A stretch of 64,000 nucleotides of DNA from the NCBI RefSeq assembly GCF_037042905.1, contig NC_087252.1:131501-195500 (forward strand), read 5' to 3'. This document shows positions 35,333 through 45,705 of the stretch, piece after piece. Within the stretch, counting starts at the first letter, position 1; each line of letters begins with the position of its first letter. The position numbers and the translations under genes are program-made. The stretch is from Lytechinus pictus (lineage: Eukaryota; Echinodermata; Echinoidea; Temnopleuroida; Toxopneustidae). A model generated the notes under the pieces. That model did no database searches and was not told the DNA's origin. It saw nothing but the letters and a program-made list of their open reading frames with translations.

Positions 35333-36118
35333 CAGAATTCACAAAGGTGATTTTAGAAATCATCGGGTGAACCCATGGTTTATGCAGATTTACTGTATAA
35401 ATTATGCTTATTTCATATTTGCTTTTTTTAAAAATGTCAAATTCTGATGCGAGATTTTGTCAAAGTGCAATAAATTGATGCCTGTTGCCATGTTGTGGAG
35501 CGTTGTGGCCCAGTGGATTAGTCTCCGGACTTTGAAACAGAGGGTTGTGGGTTCGAATCCCAGCCATGGCGTAATTTCCTTCGGCAAGAAATTTATCCAC
35601 ATTGTGCTGCACTCAACCCAGGTGAGGTGAATGGGTACCTGGCAGGAATTTATTCCTTGAAATGCGTGTGCGCTGTAATCTTAGTAATTACGGCTGCCAA
35701 GCTACAGCTGGGGTAATAATATCCAAGTCCTTTGGAAGCGCATAGAGACATTATTCATAATCGTGATATGCGCTATACAAGAACTGTTTATTATTTATTA
35801 TTATTATTATGGATGAGCACGCTATTTTAGTCATGAGTCCACTGTGTTGACTGGACATCCTTGGTTGAATCATGGACCTACTATGTCAGAGTAGTAGGTC
35901 CATGGTTGAATAAATGAATCTACTGTTCAGCAGTGAACTCATAAATAAAATGGTGTGCTCAACAATGCCAACAGGCGTCAATTTCGTGCACTGACAAAAG
36001 CATGCATCGGCATTAGACATTTTATTTAGTATATGCTGTAAATTAAGCATAATTTATACAGGAATTCTTCATGACAGATGGGTTCAACCGATGGTTTTCA
36101 AACCACCTTTGTGAATTC
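35333..36118. mobile_element. Foldback element F3, second copy, interrupted by a SINE
   Basis: The left arm GAATTCACAAAGGTGATTTT..ATTTACTGTATAAATTATGC..GATGCCTGTTGCCATG and the right arm CAACAGGCGTCAATTTCGTG..CATCGGCATTAGACATTTTA..AACCACCTTTGTGAATTC match the 13213 copy. The SINE at 35495-35810 sits in the loop side of the left arm. Confidence 0.85.
35495..35810 (+). mobile_element. tRNA-derived SINE, family S1, nested in foldback element
   Basis: The head has A box TGGCCCAGTGG and B box GGTTCGAATCC. The body is near-identical to the 22792 copy. The tail is GATATGCGCTATACAAGAAC with (TTA)n. It inserted into an already present foldback element, so it is the younger of the two. Confidence 0.9.
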
Positions 36119-37199
36119 AGACGAAAGCGTATAATTATCCTCGCAATTGTTATCACTTGTAACCTATTGCAAACTGTACTGTAGAGCTTGATTGTAAAAC
36201 TCTTGTCAGTAGCGCCGGAATATCCTCCTCAGATAAAGTGTTAAGGAGTCAAATAATTATTTATGCACAATAGCTCTCCCGTCCTTTGATAAAAATGTTC
36301 TGACAACACTAATTGTTGCATTTTATTATACATGTACATGGTTCACATTTCTTGTTTATGGTTTAAACCCTTCCTTACTGGAACTGGCTGGTCCATGTAC
36401 AAAGTCCTATAGGATTTACATAACTAGCGGTTACAGGGTTAAGCAATGATTCTTGGTTTGTTTAGTGCAAGTGGGTTTGTAAACTAGACGCAAGGTTTTT
36501 ATTAAAGAAATCTTAAAAGTTTATAGATTTTTATGTGAGTAAATCAATCTCTTTGATTATATGCAGAGTGAATTCTACTAGTTTGATCATTAGTTGGCAT
36601 CCATGACATTGCTCCCTGACAATTGCTCCGATGGAAAATCTGTTCATTAAGCCAAACGTAAAACCTGACCTCCAAAACTAAATAAATCCTCATCTTTACA
36701 TTATTCTGAACCCAAAACTCTATTACAATCCTAACTCTTACCCTATGCCCTCTGAGATATTAAGACCGGAGCAAATGTTACACGAGCATTATGTCATGTC
36801 ACCCACTTGTTAATTTTTTGCCCCTCCCCCATTTTTTGTCACAGACATGTTTTTGCCTATGTTTATATTTATAGAACTTTCTTTGTGTATATTCCTAAAG
36901 GGCATGGCAATGATAATTTTCTCTCTTTTTTTTTAATTTGTGTAATGAGGAAAAAGTGCATGCAATTATTTGTGCTTTTGGAGCACATTGACTTTCCTTC
37001 AAATTTTGTCTGTCTCTTTGTTGTTTTTTGTACTTGCTTTTGCTCCAAGTTGTTTTGTTTACTGTGAAGTCCAAGTTTTGTGCAACTCTAGTCCTTCATG
37101 TGATTCTTCAAAAAGAATTCCTCGAAAATTCACTATAAAATGAATTTGAAAACTAGGTCATGTATTTTGTGTCTTATTAATGTCTGGTCTTGTGTGGTA

Positions 37200-37540
37200 A
37201 TAGCATAGACTTATAACAGTGAGTTTTTGCTCCATGATGCGCCATGGATTCAAGAACATAGGAAATGTATTGTCAAATACCCTTCATGACAATGAACAAC
37301 CAAGAAGTCTTAGTCAAAAGTTGGTCAATCAAAACAGCAGTTTCGTCCTGAACTCTAGACAAACAACATATTGTAATTTTTATCAGCTTCCATAATTAGG
37401 ACAAAACTGCTGTTCCCATTCACCAATTTTCGACAATGACCTCCCAGCTTTTCTTTGTCATTTGATGGTGTTTTCAATAGATTTACTGTGTTTGTGAATT
37501 CGTCCCCATTGCAGTTGCAAAAACTCATTGTTGAAACCAA
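37200..37540. mobile_element. Foldback element, family F4
   Basis: GAGTTTTTGCTCCATGATGC..CAAAACAGCAGTTTCGTCC pairs with GGACAAAACTGCTGTTCCCA..TTTGTCATTTGATGG. The same family occurs at 42738-43185. Confidence 0.55.
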
Positions 37541-37554
37541 GGAGAGATATTTGG

Positions 37555-38060
37555 GCTAGATGGGGAAGAGAGAGATAGGGGAAGGAGGTTCAGTTGGAGA
37601 GAAAAATAATATGCAAATACATTATGTAAGGTGAGGTAATATAGAGAAAGGATGAGAGATTAAAACAGATTAATGGAGAAGGGGCACATGCAATGGGAGA
37701 ACAGGAAAGAAATTTGGGGAAATTATATAGAGGGGGAGGGCGAAAAGGTTATCGTGTTGAGAGAATAAAAACCGGTGGTAAGATCGATTAATTATTGAGA
37801 ATAATACTTCAAATGAGAGAGATCAAGATACTAGAGATGGAGAGAGAAAAAAAGACATGAAGATGGCCGGTTTTAGTGTAAGGATTATAAGAGTTTGTAA
37901 AACTAAAAGATTGAAAATCAAATTGGAAAGAGATAGATCTTGGTTTCTTCGTAAGCAATTAGAGACCGGGGTAAGAGCCCAAGAGATCAAAACAAGATAG
38001 CTCAAAAGATTGTGATTCAAATTTTACATAAAGATAGAAGCTATTTAAGGTCTGAGTCAA
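37555..38060. other. Purine-rich intergenic stretch before TEN1
   Basis: GA-rich on the plus strand (GGGGAAGAGAGAGATAGGGG and similar). No gene is recognised. Confidence 0.5.
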
Positions 38061-38149
38061 CTAAAAAGCAAAGAGAACTATTAACCGGCTTGTTCTCAGC
38101 TCTCCTCCCTCTCCTATCTCAAGTTCCACCAAAATATCAACTTTTCTCG

Positions 38150-38228
38150 ACGTAAAGTGGGCGTGGCCCCTAACTCCAGCTGTTGAGGGGGCGTGGTCTA
38201 GCGCGTACACATCTCTGAAGAAGTTACT
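38150..38228 (+). promoter_or_regulatory. TEN1 proximal promoter with two GGGCGTGG boxes
   Basis: GTGGGCGTGGCCC (38156-38168) and GGGGGCGTGGTC (38188-38199) are Sp/KLF-type GC boxes within 75 bp of the TEN1 ATG. The local base composition is much more GC-rich than its surroundings. No TATA box is seen, as expected for a housekeeping promoter. Confidence 0.5.
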
Positions 38229-39854
38229 ATGGCGGGTAATTTGCCTCCACACGGCGAAATTCTCCGTTTGAGTGAAATCCATGAACGGGGACCTCTCATC
38301 ATGGCAGGGAAATCCGTCAGGGTTATGGGAAAGTGAGTTTGACTGCTTGATATGATTGGATGATCAATATAAAATAATAAAATTAAGTTTTAACGAAGCG
38401 ATTCCTGGACTGGCCTGATGATAGTCCCACATACTGACGCATGATGTTGGCCACTTCGGACAGTTACAACTTGATGACTGGCTGCTCGGCCTGGGCATGT
38501 CATGCATGTTGGGAGTCCAAAGAGATTACTAGATCTGTCAGCTTGCATGGCTTGTAATTTTTTAACCATCTGATCATTGATTTCGTTTTTATTGTATGTA
38601 TGTTTTATTCTATAAATTGAAATAGAACTTGAACTTGAATTAACTTTTTTTACTCCGTATTCTATTCAGTATTCTAATTCAATACTATAGACTAGTGAAC
38701 AGGAACTTGAGAAGGAAGAAGGGTTATGTTCTTTGAAATTAATTGTTATTGCAACATACTGATTATTTTGTAGATTTTACTGAAGAAATTTAGGCTAGCT
38801 CTCAGCTCTGCTGGTACAAAGATAAAGGAGAAAACTTATAAGTTGAATTTAGTGCAGTTTTACAACATTCACATGTTTTCGTTTTTATTGTATGTATGTT
38901 TTATTTTATAAAAAGCAAAAGGGTTATGTTCTTTGAAATTAATTGTTATTGCAACATACTGATTATTTTGTAGATTTTACTGAAGAAATTTAGGCTAGCT
39001 CTCAGCTCTGCTGGTACAAAGATGAAGGAGAAAACTTATAAGTTGAATTTAGTGCAGTTTTACAACATTCACATGTATGGAATTTGTTGATGATTTTAAC
39101 ATTTTCTTGGGGACTCTAATCAAATATCAATACTAAACCTATTCATAATAGCTAGATCTGTGACATATTATTTGATTTGAGAAATTTGAATAATTCAAAT
39201 TCTTTTGAAACTCTGATCTTTCCCATGTCTGGGCCTGGCTTGGAATTGAAGAGAGGAAAACGGTACGCCCAATATCAATTACCAAATGATAACCTAATGC
39301 TTTTTAGATCCATGCTGAGGATGGGACCTATTATTGAAATTTGTGAAGTTTAATAATACGGCTAATAATGAATATTCTGAAACGGGAAAAGGGAGAGTAG
39401 CAAAAATAATAATTTAAGAATTAAGGGTTTTTTCTTCTTTCTTTCTTTCTTTCTTCCCCTTCCTTCCTTCCTTCTTTCAAGTTCTTTCTTTCTTTTTTTT
39501 AAGAATAGACTAGATCAAGTCATGCACATTTAACTTTTTTATACATACAGGCTTACTCAGTATGATGCTGTCAAACAGTTAGCTGTCATACAGGCCTCAG
39601 AACGCAATGCAACCCATCGCCTTCATGTCAACACTCGTCTTATTGAGCCATTCCAGTCAAGAATTGGTTCCATGTTCCAGTTTATTGGTGAGATGCCTTC
39701 AGAGATGAAGAGTGAAGCAGACATGATTCTTCTTGCAAAGGTTGTCCGATGTGTAGATGGCATTGATGTGACTATGTACTACAATGCTTGTGACGTCCAG
39801 AGGAACTATTTGGCTTCAAGAGTATCAGCTGCATCAACATCTTCATCTTCTTGA
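38229..39854 (+). CDS. TEN1: TEN1, OB-fold subunit of the CST telomere complex
   Basis: Small OB-fold protein that joins CTC1 and STN1 to bind single-stranded telomeric DNA and recruit DNA polymerase alpha for C-strand fill-in, in the nucleus. Two coding exons, 38229-38332 and 39551-39854 (GT-AG, phase 2), give 135 aa (human 123). It begins MAGNLPPHGEILRLSEI. The core aligns with vertebrate TEN1: SVRVMGKRLTQYDA (human RTFGRLCLYDM), HVNTRLIEPFQSRIGSMF (human VCTKLVEPFHAQVGSLY), FIGEMPSE and AKVVRCVDGIDVTMYYNA. A Ser/Thr-rich tail (STSSSS) extends past the usual end. The ATG at 38229 was chosen because it follows the GC boxes closely and gives the family N-terminus. Intron 1 holds a recent tandem duplication and TTCT repeats. 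The gene is followed by probable 3'UTR and is convergent with the IkB gene. Confidence 0.9.
38580..39075. repeat. Tandem duplication inside the TEN1 intron
   Basis: 38724-38876 (GGGTTATGTTCTTTGAAATT..ACAACATTCACATGT) is repeated almost without change at 38930-39075. The only clear differences are GATAAAGG against GATGAAGG and similar. The lead-in GTTTTTATTGTATGTATGTT is also doubled, at 38585 and 38881. The original unit was therefore about 296 bp, with about 90 bp now missing from the second copy. Confidence 0.9.
39425..39500. repeat. TTCT/TTCC microsatellite upstream of TEN1 exon 2
   Basis: Pyrimidine run TTCTTTCTTTCTTTCTTCCC about 60 bp before the exon 2 acceptor. It may reinforce the polypyrimidine tract. 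Confidence 0.8.
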
Positions 39855-40794
39855 CATTGATTTTAGACGTTAGCCTGTTATCTGTGACTGTCAAGCGTTC
39901 ATCATTTAGTTCTGTGCTGACGAGGCAAAAGGACATAATCGTTCTTACCAGGCTGGTCAGGGTGACAACATGCACTTGAGATGTTCAGAAGAACTTTATC
40001 AGCATCATCAGTATCAGAAGAAGGCATCATCATCTTCTGGAAAATTGATCCAAGTTGTTAGTCTGTATCCAGTCAGAGCCTGCCACTGTCCAATGTTCAT
40101 CATGAGTTTTGTGGTGATTAGGCATACATGTAAACATTGTTATTCCTGCCAGGTTGGTCGTCGGGGTGACAACACTTGTCATGTATAGAAGAGCATTCTC
40201 GGCAACGTGAGACTCAGAAGGCATCATCAGCTTCTTAAAAACAATTAGAAACATTTGCCTACAGGTATACAGTCATTCTGTGATGGTCAAAATATATCCA
40301 TTATCTTAGCCCCTCTAACAGACAGCCATTCTTGCCGTGGTCATCATTGTGATGTCACTTATACTCAGGAACAAGGAAAAAATCACATTAGGGCCCGGGG
40401 GCGATTTTGTGCCGAAATAATTTCGAGAGACCTGAAAACTTCAAAAAGGAGCCCTTGAAAATCCTTAAGCTTATCCATTGTTTCAGATTGAGGCAGTATT
40501 TCGTAAAAAGTAGCCTCCAATTTTTTTTTATTGCCTGCTCTAGAAAGAATTCCTTCCTCATGATAATGTACCTGCATTTAAAAAAACTGGATGTTCTGCA
40601 TGCTAAAAGATTACTGAAGAATGGGCAAATCAATTGCAAATGTGTTTCTATTGACAATTCAGGAATGTATCATGATAATTCATGTTACTAATATTGATCA
40701 TCTAATTTCATGCTGCTTATGAACCTAACATTGTCATCAAAGATTTCATAGGGAATAAAAGGTGAAAACATATGAAGTAAGAAATGATAATAAA
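39855..40794 (+). other. Probable TEN1 3' UTR with diverged about 180 bp repeats and poly(A) signal
   Basis: After the stop, a loose repeat recurs. GTTAGCCTGTTATCTGTGAC..CAGGCTGGTCAGGGTGACAA..AGAAGGCATCATCATCTTCT (about 39880-40040) resembles GTTAGTCTGTATCCAGTCAG..CAGGTTGGTCGTCGGGGTGA..AGAAGGCATCATCAGCTTCT (about 40057-40236), and a partial third copy follows. AATAAA is present at 40789-40794 (and near 40754). No continuing frame is found. Confidence 0.5.
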
Positions 40795-41321
40795 GTATTT
40801 AGTTTTGATAATTATTTTTTTATTTTTTGATTAAATTTCTATAATCAAAGTCTTCAAGAGTTTACAGACTATTTTTTTTCTCTAAAGCAGTAAATTTGAT
40901 TAATGAGAAGGTTATAGTGGGAGGCACTGTCACATACACCATCCTCTAATACATGAACTTAATAGGATGAAATATATAGGATCTTTTCAATGCACCTTTC
41001 CATGGAACTCTTTTCATTCGCCAAGTCGTGGCAAACAATTATACATTGTATATTAATTCAATAAACAAGCTTAGTATGTTATCCATCTTGTAATGGCAGT
41101 ACCAGACCACTCAGCCCAGCCTGATTCATTTTTTTTTTGCAGAGCTGCATTCATACCTAGGCCTATGCATCAATAAGTATGATTTTTTTTACACTAAAAG
41201 TGACATTCATGGACTTGTTTTCTTTCCAAACGTGCAGTGAACTAATCTATAGGGAAACAAATGTCCTCCTTCCCCCACAATGTATACTGTGAGATGAGTC
41301 CTTGGTATTAAAGCATTTTTT

Positions 41322-42242
41322 GTCTCACCTGCATAGCAGAGTGAGACTATAGGCGCCGCTTTTCCGACGGCGGCGGCGGCGGCGTCAACACCAAATCTTA
41401 ACCTGAGGTTAAGTTTTTGAAATGACAGCATAACTTAGAAAGTATATGGACCTAGTTCATGAAACTTGGCCATAAGGTTAATCAAGTATTACTGAACATC
41501 CTGCCTGAGTTTCATGTCACATGACCAAGGTCAAAGGTCATTTAGGGTCAGTGAACTTAGACCATGTTGGGGGAATCAACATCAAAATCTTAACCTAAGG
41601 TTAAGTTTTTGAAATGTCATCATAACTTAGAAAATATATGGACCTAGTTCATGAAACTTATACATAAGGTTAATCAAGTATCACTGAACATCCTGCATGA
41701 GTTTCACGTCACATGACCAAGGTCAAAGGTCATTTAGGGTCAATGAACTTTGGCCGAATTGGGGGTATCTGTTGAATTACCATCATAACTTTGAAAGTTT
41801 ATGGATCTGATTCATGAAACTTGGACATAATAGTAATCAAGTATTACTGAACATCCTGTGCAAGTTTCAGGTCACATGATCAAGGTCATTTAGGGTCAAT
41901 GAACTTTGGCCAAATTGGGGTATTTGTTGAATTACAGCCATAAATTTGAAAGTGTGTTGGTCTAGTTCATAAAACTTGGACATAAGAGTAATCAAGTATC
42001 ACTGAACATCCTGTGCGAGTTTCAGGTCACATGATCAAGGTCAAAGGTCATGTAAGGTCAAAGAACTTTGGCCACGTTGGGGGTATTTGTTGAATTGCCA
42101 TCATATCTCTATAAGTGTATTGGTCTAGTTCATAAAACGTGGAAATACGAGTAACCAAGTATCACTGAACATCTTGTGCGAGTTATAGTAGTTTTTAAAA
42201 TCAGCACTGCTGCTATATTGAATCGCGTGATGCAGGTGAGAC
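41322..42242 (+). mobile_element. TIR element T1, copy 1, with DR1-bearing subrepeats
   Basis: GTCTCACCTGCAT at 41322-41334 and its reverse complement ATGCAGGTGAGAC at 42230-42242 bound a 921 bp element. After a GGCGCCGCTTTTCCGACGGC segment and a GGC run come about five subrepeats of 155-190 bp. Each has CATAACTTAGAAAGTATATG, CTAGTTCATGAAACTTGG, GAACATCCTG..GTTTCA, GTCACATGA and GTCAATGAACTTTGGCC. Perfect AGGTCAAAGGTCA occurs at 41528, 41720 and 42038. A second copy in inverse orientation is at 53239-54175. It is non-coding and non-autonomous. Confidence 0.85.
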
Positions 42243-42335
42243 GGCCAGAGGCATTCCACTTGTTGTTACTTCACATGTGCATTTTTAGGTGACATAGAAG
42301 AGGGACTTACCATGGAGTTATAGTCCAGGGAGCCA

Positions 42336-42612
42336 ATTCATAAAGCTGTTCTAAATTAAGAATGACTGGTGATCCTTTCTAGTGGTAAATGATATTCACC
42401 ATTAAATATTTATTGGTGATTATGTAGCGCATAAGAAAGGATCACCAGTCGCTCTTAACTTACAAACAGCTTTATGAAACTCAGACCAGGGGGCTGTTTC
42501 ATAAAGCTGTTCTCAGTTAAGAACGACTGGTGATCCTTTCTTGTAAATGATATTCTTCATTAAATATTCATTGGTGATTATTTAGCGCATAAGAAAGGAT
42601 CACCAGTGGAAT
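42336..42612. mobile_element. Two MITEs (GTTTCATAAAGCTGTTC family) side by side
   Basis: About 42343-42480: CATAAAGCTGTTCTAAATTA..GACTGGTGATCCTTTCT..AGAAAGGATCACCAGTCG..AACAGCTTTATGAAACT, a nearly perfect hairpin. About 42489-42612: the same left arm, ending at AGAAAGGATCACCAGT and missing the last 40 bp. Other copies are at 49857-50035 and 56285-56395. Confidence 0.88.
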
Positions 42613-42737
42613 GAAAGTAGGGTGTTTTCACAACAGCATCATGGACAGATTCAAGAGAGAGAGAGATAAAGAGATCGAGGCCAAGAGCTGGAAGGAAGGG
42701 AGACAGGGAGGGACTCGGGGGATGTTGAAATTTAATT

Positions 42738-43185
42738 AATAGGGAGTTTTGGCTCCGCGATGCACGACATACTTAAGAACACAGTAAAGGTATTGAAAAT
42801 GCCCATCAAATGACAAAGAACAGCTGGGAGGACTTTGTCGAAAATTGATGAACCTGGGACCCGTTTGCAACTGTTGTAACTTTGTCGATCATTATGGCAA
42901 CTAACATGGAAACCTTAATTATGATTGGCTGCTGAGCCCTGTTACCATGGTAGTTGCCATTATGGCAAATTCACAGCAGTTGCAAGTCTTTTATAAAACG
43001 GGGGCCCAGAACAGCGGTTTCGTTCTCAGTTTCGGAGCTAACGAATAATATTTAGCAAATATGTTGTTTGTCCAGTGTCAAGGACGACACTGCTGTTTTT
43101 ATTCACCAATTTGACAAAGACTTCTTTTTTATGCCTTGTCATGAAGCTATGGCATTTGACAATACATTCTATTTTCTTTTTAATC
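42738..43185. mobile_element. Foldback element F4 with a nested MITE
   Basis: GGAGTTTTGGCTCCGCGATG..CATCAAATGACAAAGAACAG..AAAATTGATGAA is later matched by CTGCTGTTTTTATTCACCAA..GACAAAGACTTC..TTTGACAATAC. A GTTTGCAACTGTTGTAACTT..TTATAAAACGGGGGCCCAG MITE (about 42857-43012) has inserted within it. Confidence 0.65.
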
Positions 43186-43384
43186 TGTCTTGCATCGAGG
43201 AATCAAAAACTCCCTAATGATGACATCGAAAGGCCAGAAAGAGGAAAACGAGAAAGAGAAAGAGAGGCATTTTTTCGTATTAAGATCAGGCAATGTCCTT
43301 CATATACTAGTACACATCTCTGTACCACTATGCAACTGTTCAAATTTTCAGAGTACTTTGAACTATAGATGATAATATTCCGCT

Positions 43385-43525
43385 TTATGTATAGTGCTTA
43401 AATCATAGGAACAATGCCTCTTAGCACTTCATTATCCTGATTATCAGATCCTGGCATACACATGCATGCATCTTCTCTACTCCCCGGGGAGCATTCTAAT
43501 AAGAATTCCAAGACTCAAATATTTA
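43385..43525. repeat. SINE S2 fragment
   Basis: CCTGATTATCAGATCCTGGC..TCTCTACTCCCCGGGGAGCA..AGAATTCCAAGACTC is the body of family S2, without a head. Confidence 0.55.
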
Positions 43526-43784
43526 TAAATAATTATAATATGGATGATATGAAATGAAAAAGTATTATGATTTTTACATTTGATAGGTTGCCCAATCAAA
43601 GCAAAATCTCTTTGAGATTCTTCTCTTTGATATCAAAACCATTTCTATACTATAGCATGGAATGGTCCAAACATTTCAGGATACAATCTTTGCCTCTAAA
43701 TTGCCTGTATGCTTCTGATATTCAATCACTTTAATATGAGATAGGTGTGCTTGAAGGGTAAAGGAATATTTAATCATTACTGAT

Positions 43785-43923
43785 CAGGGGCAGCGGAAGC
43801 TTTTTTTCTAAAACTGTACAAAAACGTAAAAATTATATGATTGTGATTTTTTGCATGGTCAGCCCCCCACTTTTGGCTCAGCCCCCCCCCCCCCCCACTT
43901 TGAAAACCGTTCCTTGGCCCCTG
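43785..43923. mobile_element. Small CAGGGGC-ended element with 5 bp flanking repeat
   Basis: Starts CAGGGGCAGCGGAAGC, ends CCTTGGCCCCTG, and carries a long C run. CTGAT lies immediately on both sides (43780-43784 and 43924-43928). The end type resembles the hAT-like element at 27811, but the flanking repeat is shorter than the 8 bp expected. Confidence 0.55.
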
Positions 43924-43929
43924 CTGATA

Positions 43930-45590
43930 GAGGGCGCTAGATAAGTAATAAATCCAAATTTTCAATGACTATATTAGTATGCATATATTAAAGATTGAAA
44001 TATTAGATGATGACTTGAGTATGATTCATATTAATGACCCTTACAAAAGATTTAGACTGACTTTTAAAGAAACAAATTGAAAGTAATCTTTAATTGATAG
44101 GGAGAATCCTGACTGTGGTTAATTCATCCATATCTGTCATATGCAAATGTCAAGTGGCTTTTTTCCTTTAAAAAAAGGATACATTGAGCTCATTTCCTTC
44201 TTTGTCATTTACTTCCCTCAAATTTTCTCTCTTTCTGTTAAAATGCAAGTAAATGTCACTACCTTTCCCCTTCTTCCCCTTGTTTTTCTTTCCTGTTTTG
44301 ACATCTTGTTTCCACCAGGACAGAATTAATGTACTCTCCGGATCTAACCTTCCTTCTACCTCACCCCACCATACCTGGCAAAGATTCTGATTTATATTAA
44401 TCAACTATTGGTCTTGAAAGGAATTGAGAAAGGGCAAGTGTCTCCAGTTGTCCTTAAGTTAGTGATCCTCCGCAACATAATTCGCTCCTTCATGCTCCCT
44501 CTTGAATATAAACAGTAACCCTTCAATGTTCGGCCAGCCCAGAAAAAAAACGTACTTGAATGTAATTTATTAAACATAGCAGAACACTTAAAGTATGTTC
44601 ATATTCTGATCGGGTTCACTAACTTTTTAGCACCACTGTATATGCAATTGGAAATACTCTAATTCAGTTCAACATTTATGTAGTTTTTATTTGATTAATA
44701 ATTAAAAAAATGAATGGGGTTCCCCACTCTACCCTCTGCTTAATGGTACATGATATAAACTGCCCTGATAAGCAGATAGTGTTATGTGGATGAGTGAATA
44801 GTAATTTTTATGACCTGATTATCAAGTTTCAGTTCCTGTTTGGTATCCCGGACAATGCATACGCATGTATGATGACATTCTAAATATAAGCTCTTTTTGT
44901 GATCTTTAGTTTGTTGCATCATTTAACAAGACCTACTTGGGAATGGGAAATATTTCCCTATCATTGCTCCTAATTGCAGCTTCATTTTCATTTATTCCTT
45001 TTCTCTTTATTTACTCTCGACCTTTGTTTCTCTTTTCATTCTACAGGTGACACTACCTATTAAAAAAGATGAAAACCGTGGCTGCGAAACCAAATAAATG
45101 TAGGCTAGATCTGTCTGTTTTCTCTCTCTCCATTATTCTTTTCTCTCTTTCAAGCTCTCCTGTCTCTATTATTCGTTCTCTCCAGCTTTTTTGGTATCTC
45201 TCTCTCACTCTCTCTGCCATGAAGCTGTTAATAAATGATGCATGACTTTATAAAATGACTGGTATATGCTCTTGTACATAATAAGATAACCGATATTTTC
45301 TGTCTTAACATAAATGCAACTGAACTTCTTATAACCCTGATCAATTTTTTACAAGCAGCAAACTTTGCTTTGAAATGATTTTTGAAAGGATTTTCAGTTC
45401 ACAAAAAGATTGAGAATTTGATAACAGCACTCAAGAACATACTCCAGTCATACTGTACATAAAGACAAGCATTAAGCTTGTGTATTTACTTCAGAATCTA
45501 TTTTAAAATGTATGGTAGTATGAACATTGTAAAAGTGATATTATATTAATGTGCAACATTTATATAACATTTTTTATTGTTTCTAATTGC
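43930..45590. other. Intergenic, no gene recognised
   Basis: AT-rich. A CT-rich tract at about 45115-45220 (CTCTCTCTCACTCTCTCTGC) is the only notable structure. Confidence 0.5.
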
Positions 45591-45594
45591 TGCA

Positions 45595-45705
45595 TTGTAT
45601 TACCCAACTTAAACATGGCTACCTTGATCAGGTGCTGAAGCATTCAATGAATTCTTTCATTCCAGGTATCCATTTACTACACCTGGGTGGAGAGTGGCAA
45701 ATAAA
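45595..45705 (-). mobile_element. SINE S1 body fragment, minus strand
   Basis: The reverse complement reads GCCACTCTCCACCCAGGTGT..AGTAAATGGATACCTGG..GAATGCTTCAGCACC, matching the S1 body at 18215. The head is missing. Confidence 0.55.

Noticed and set aside
45047-45105. Possible terminal exon (CATTCTACAG, VTLPIKKDENRGCETK-stop, then AATAAA)
   Set aside because: No upstream exon or family match. One acceptor and a short frame are expected by chance in 7 kb of non-coding DNA.
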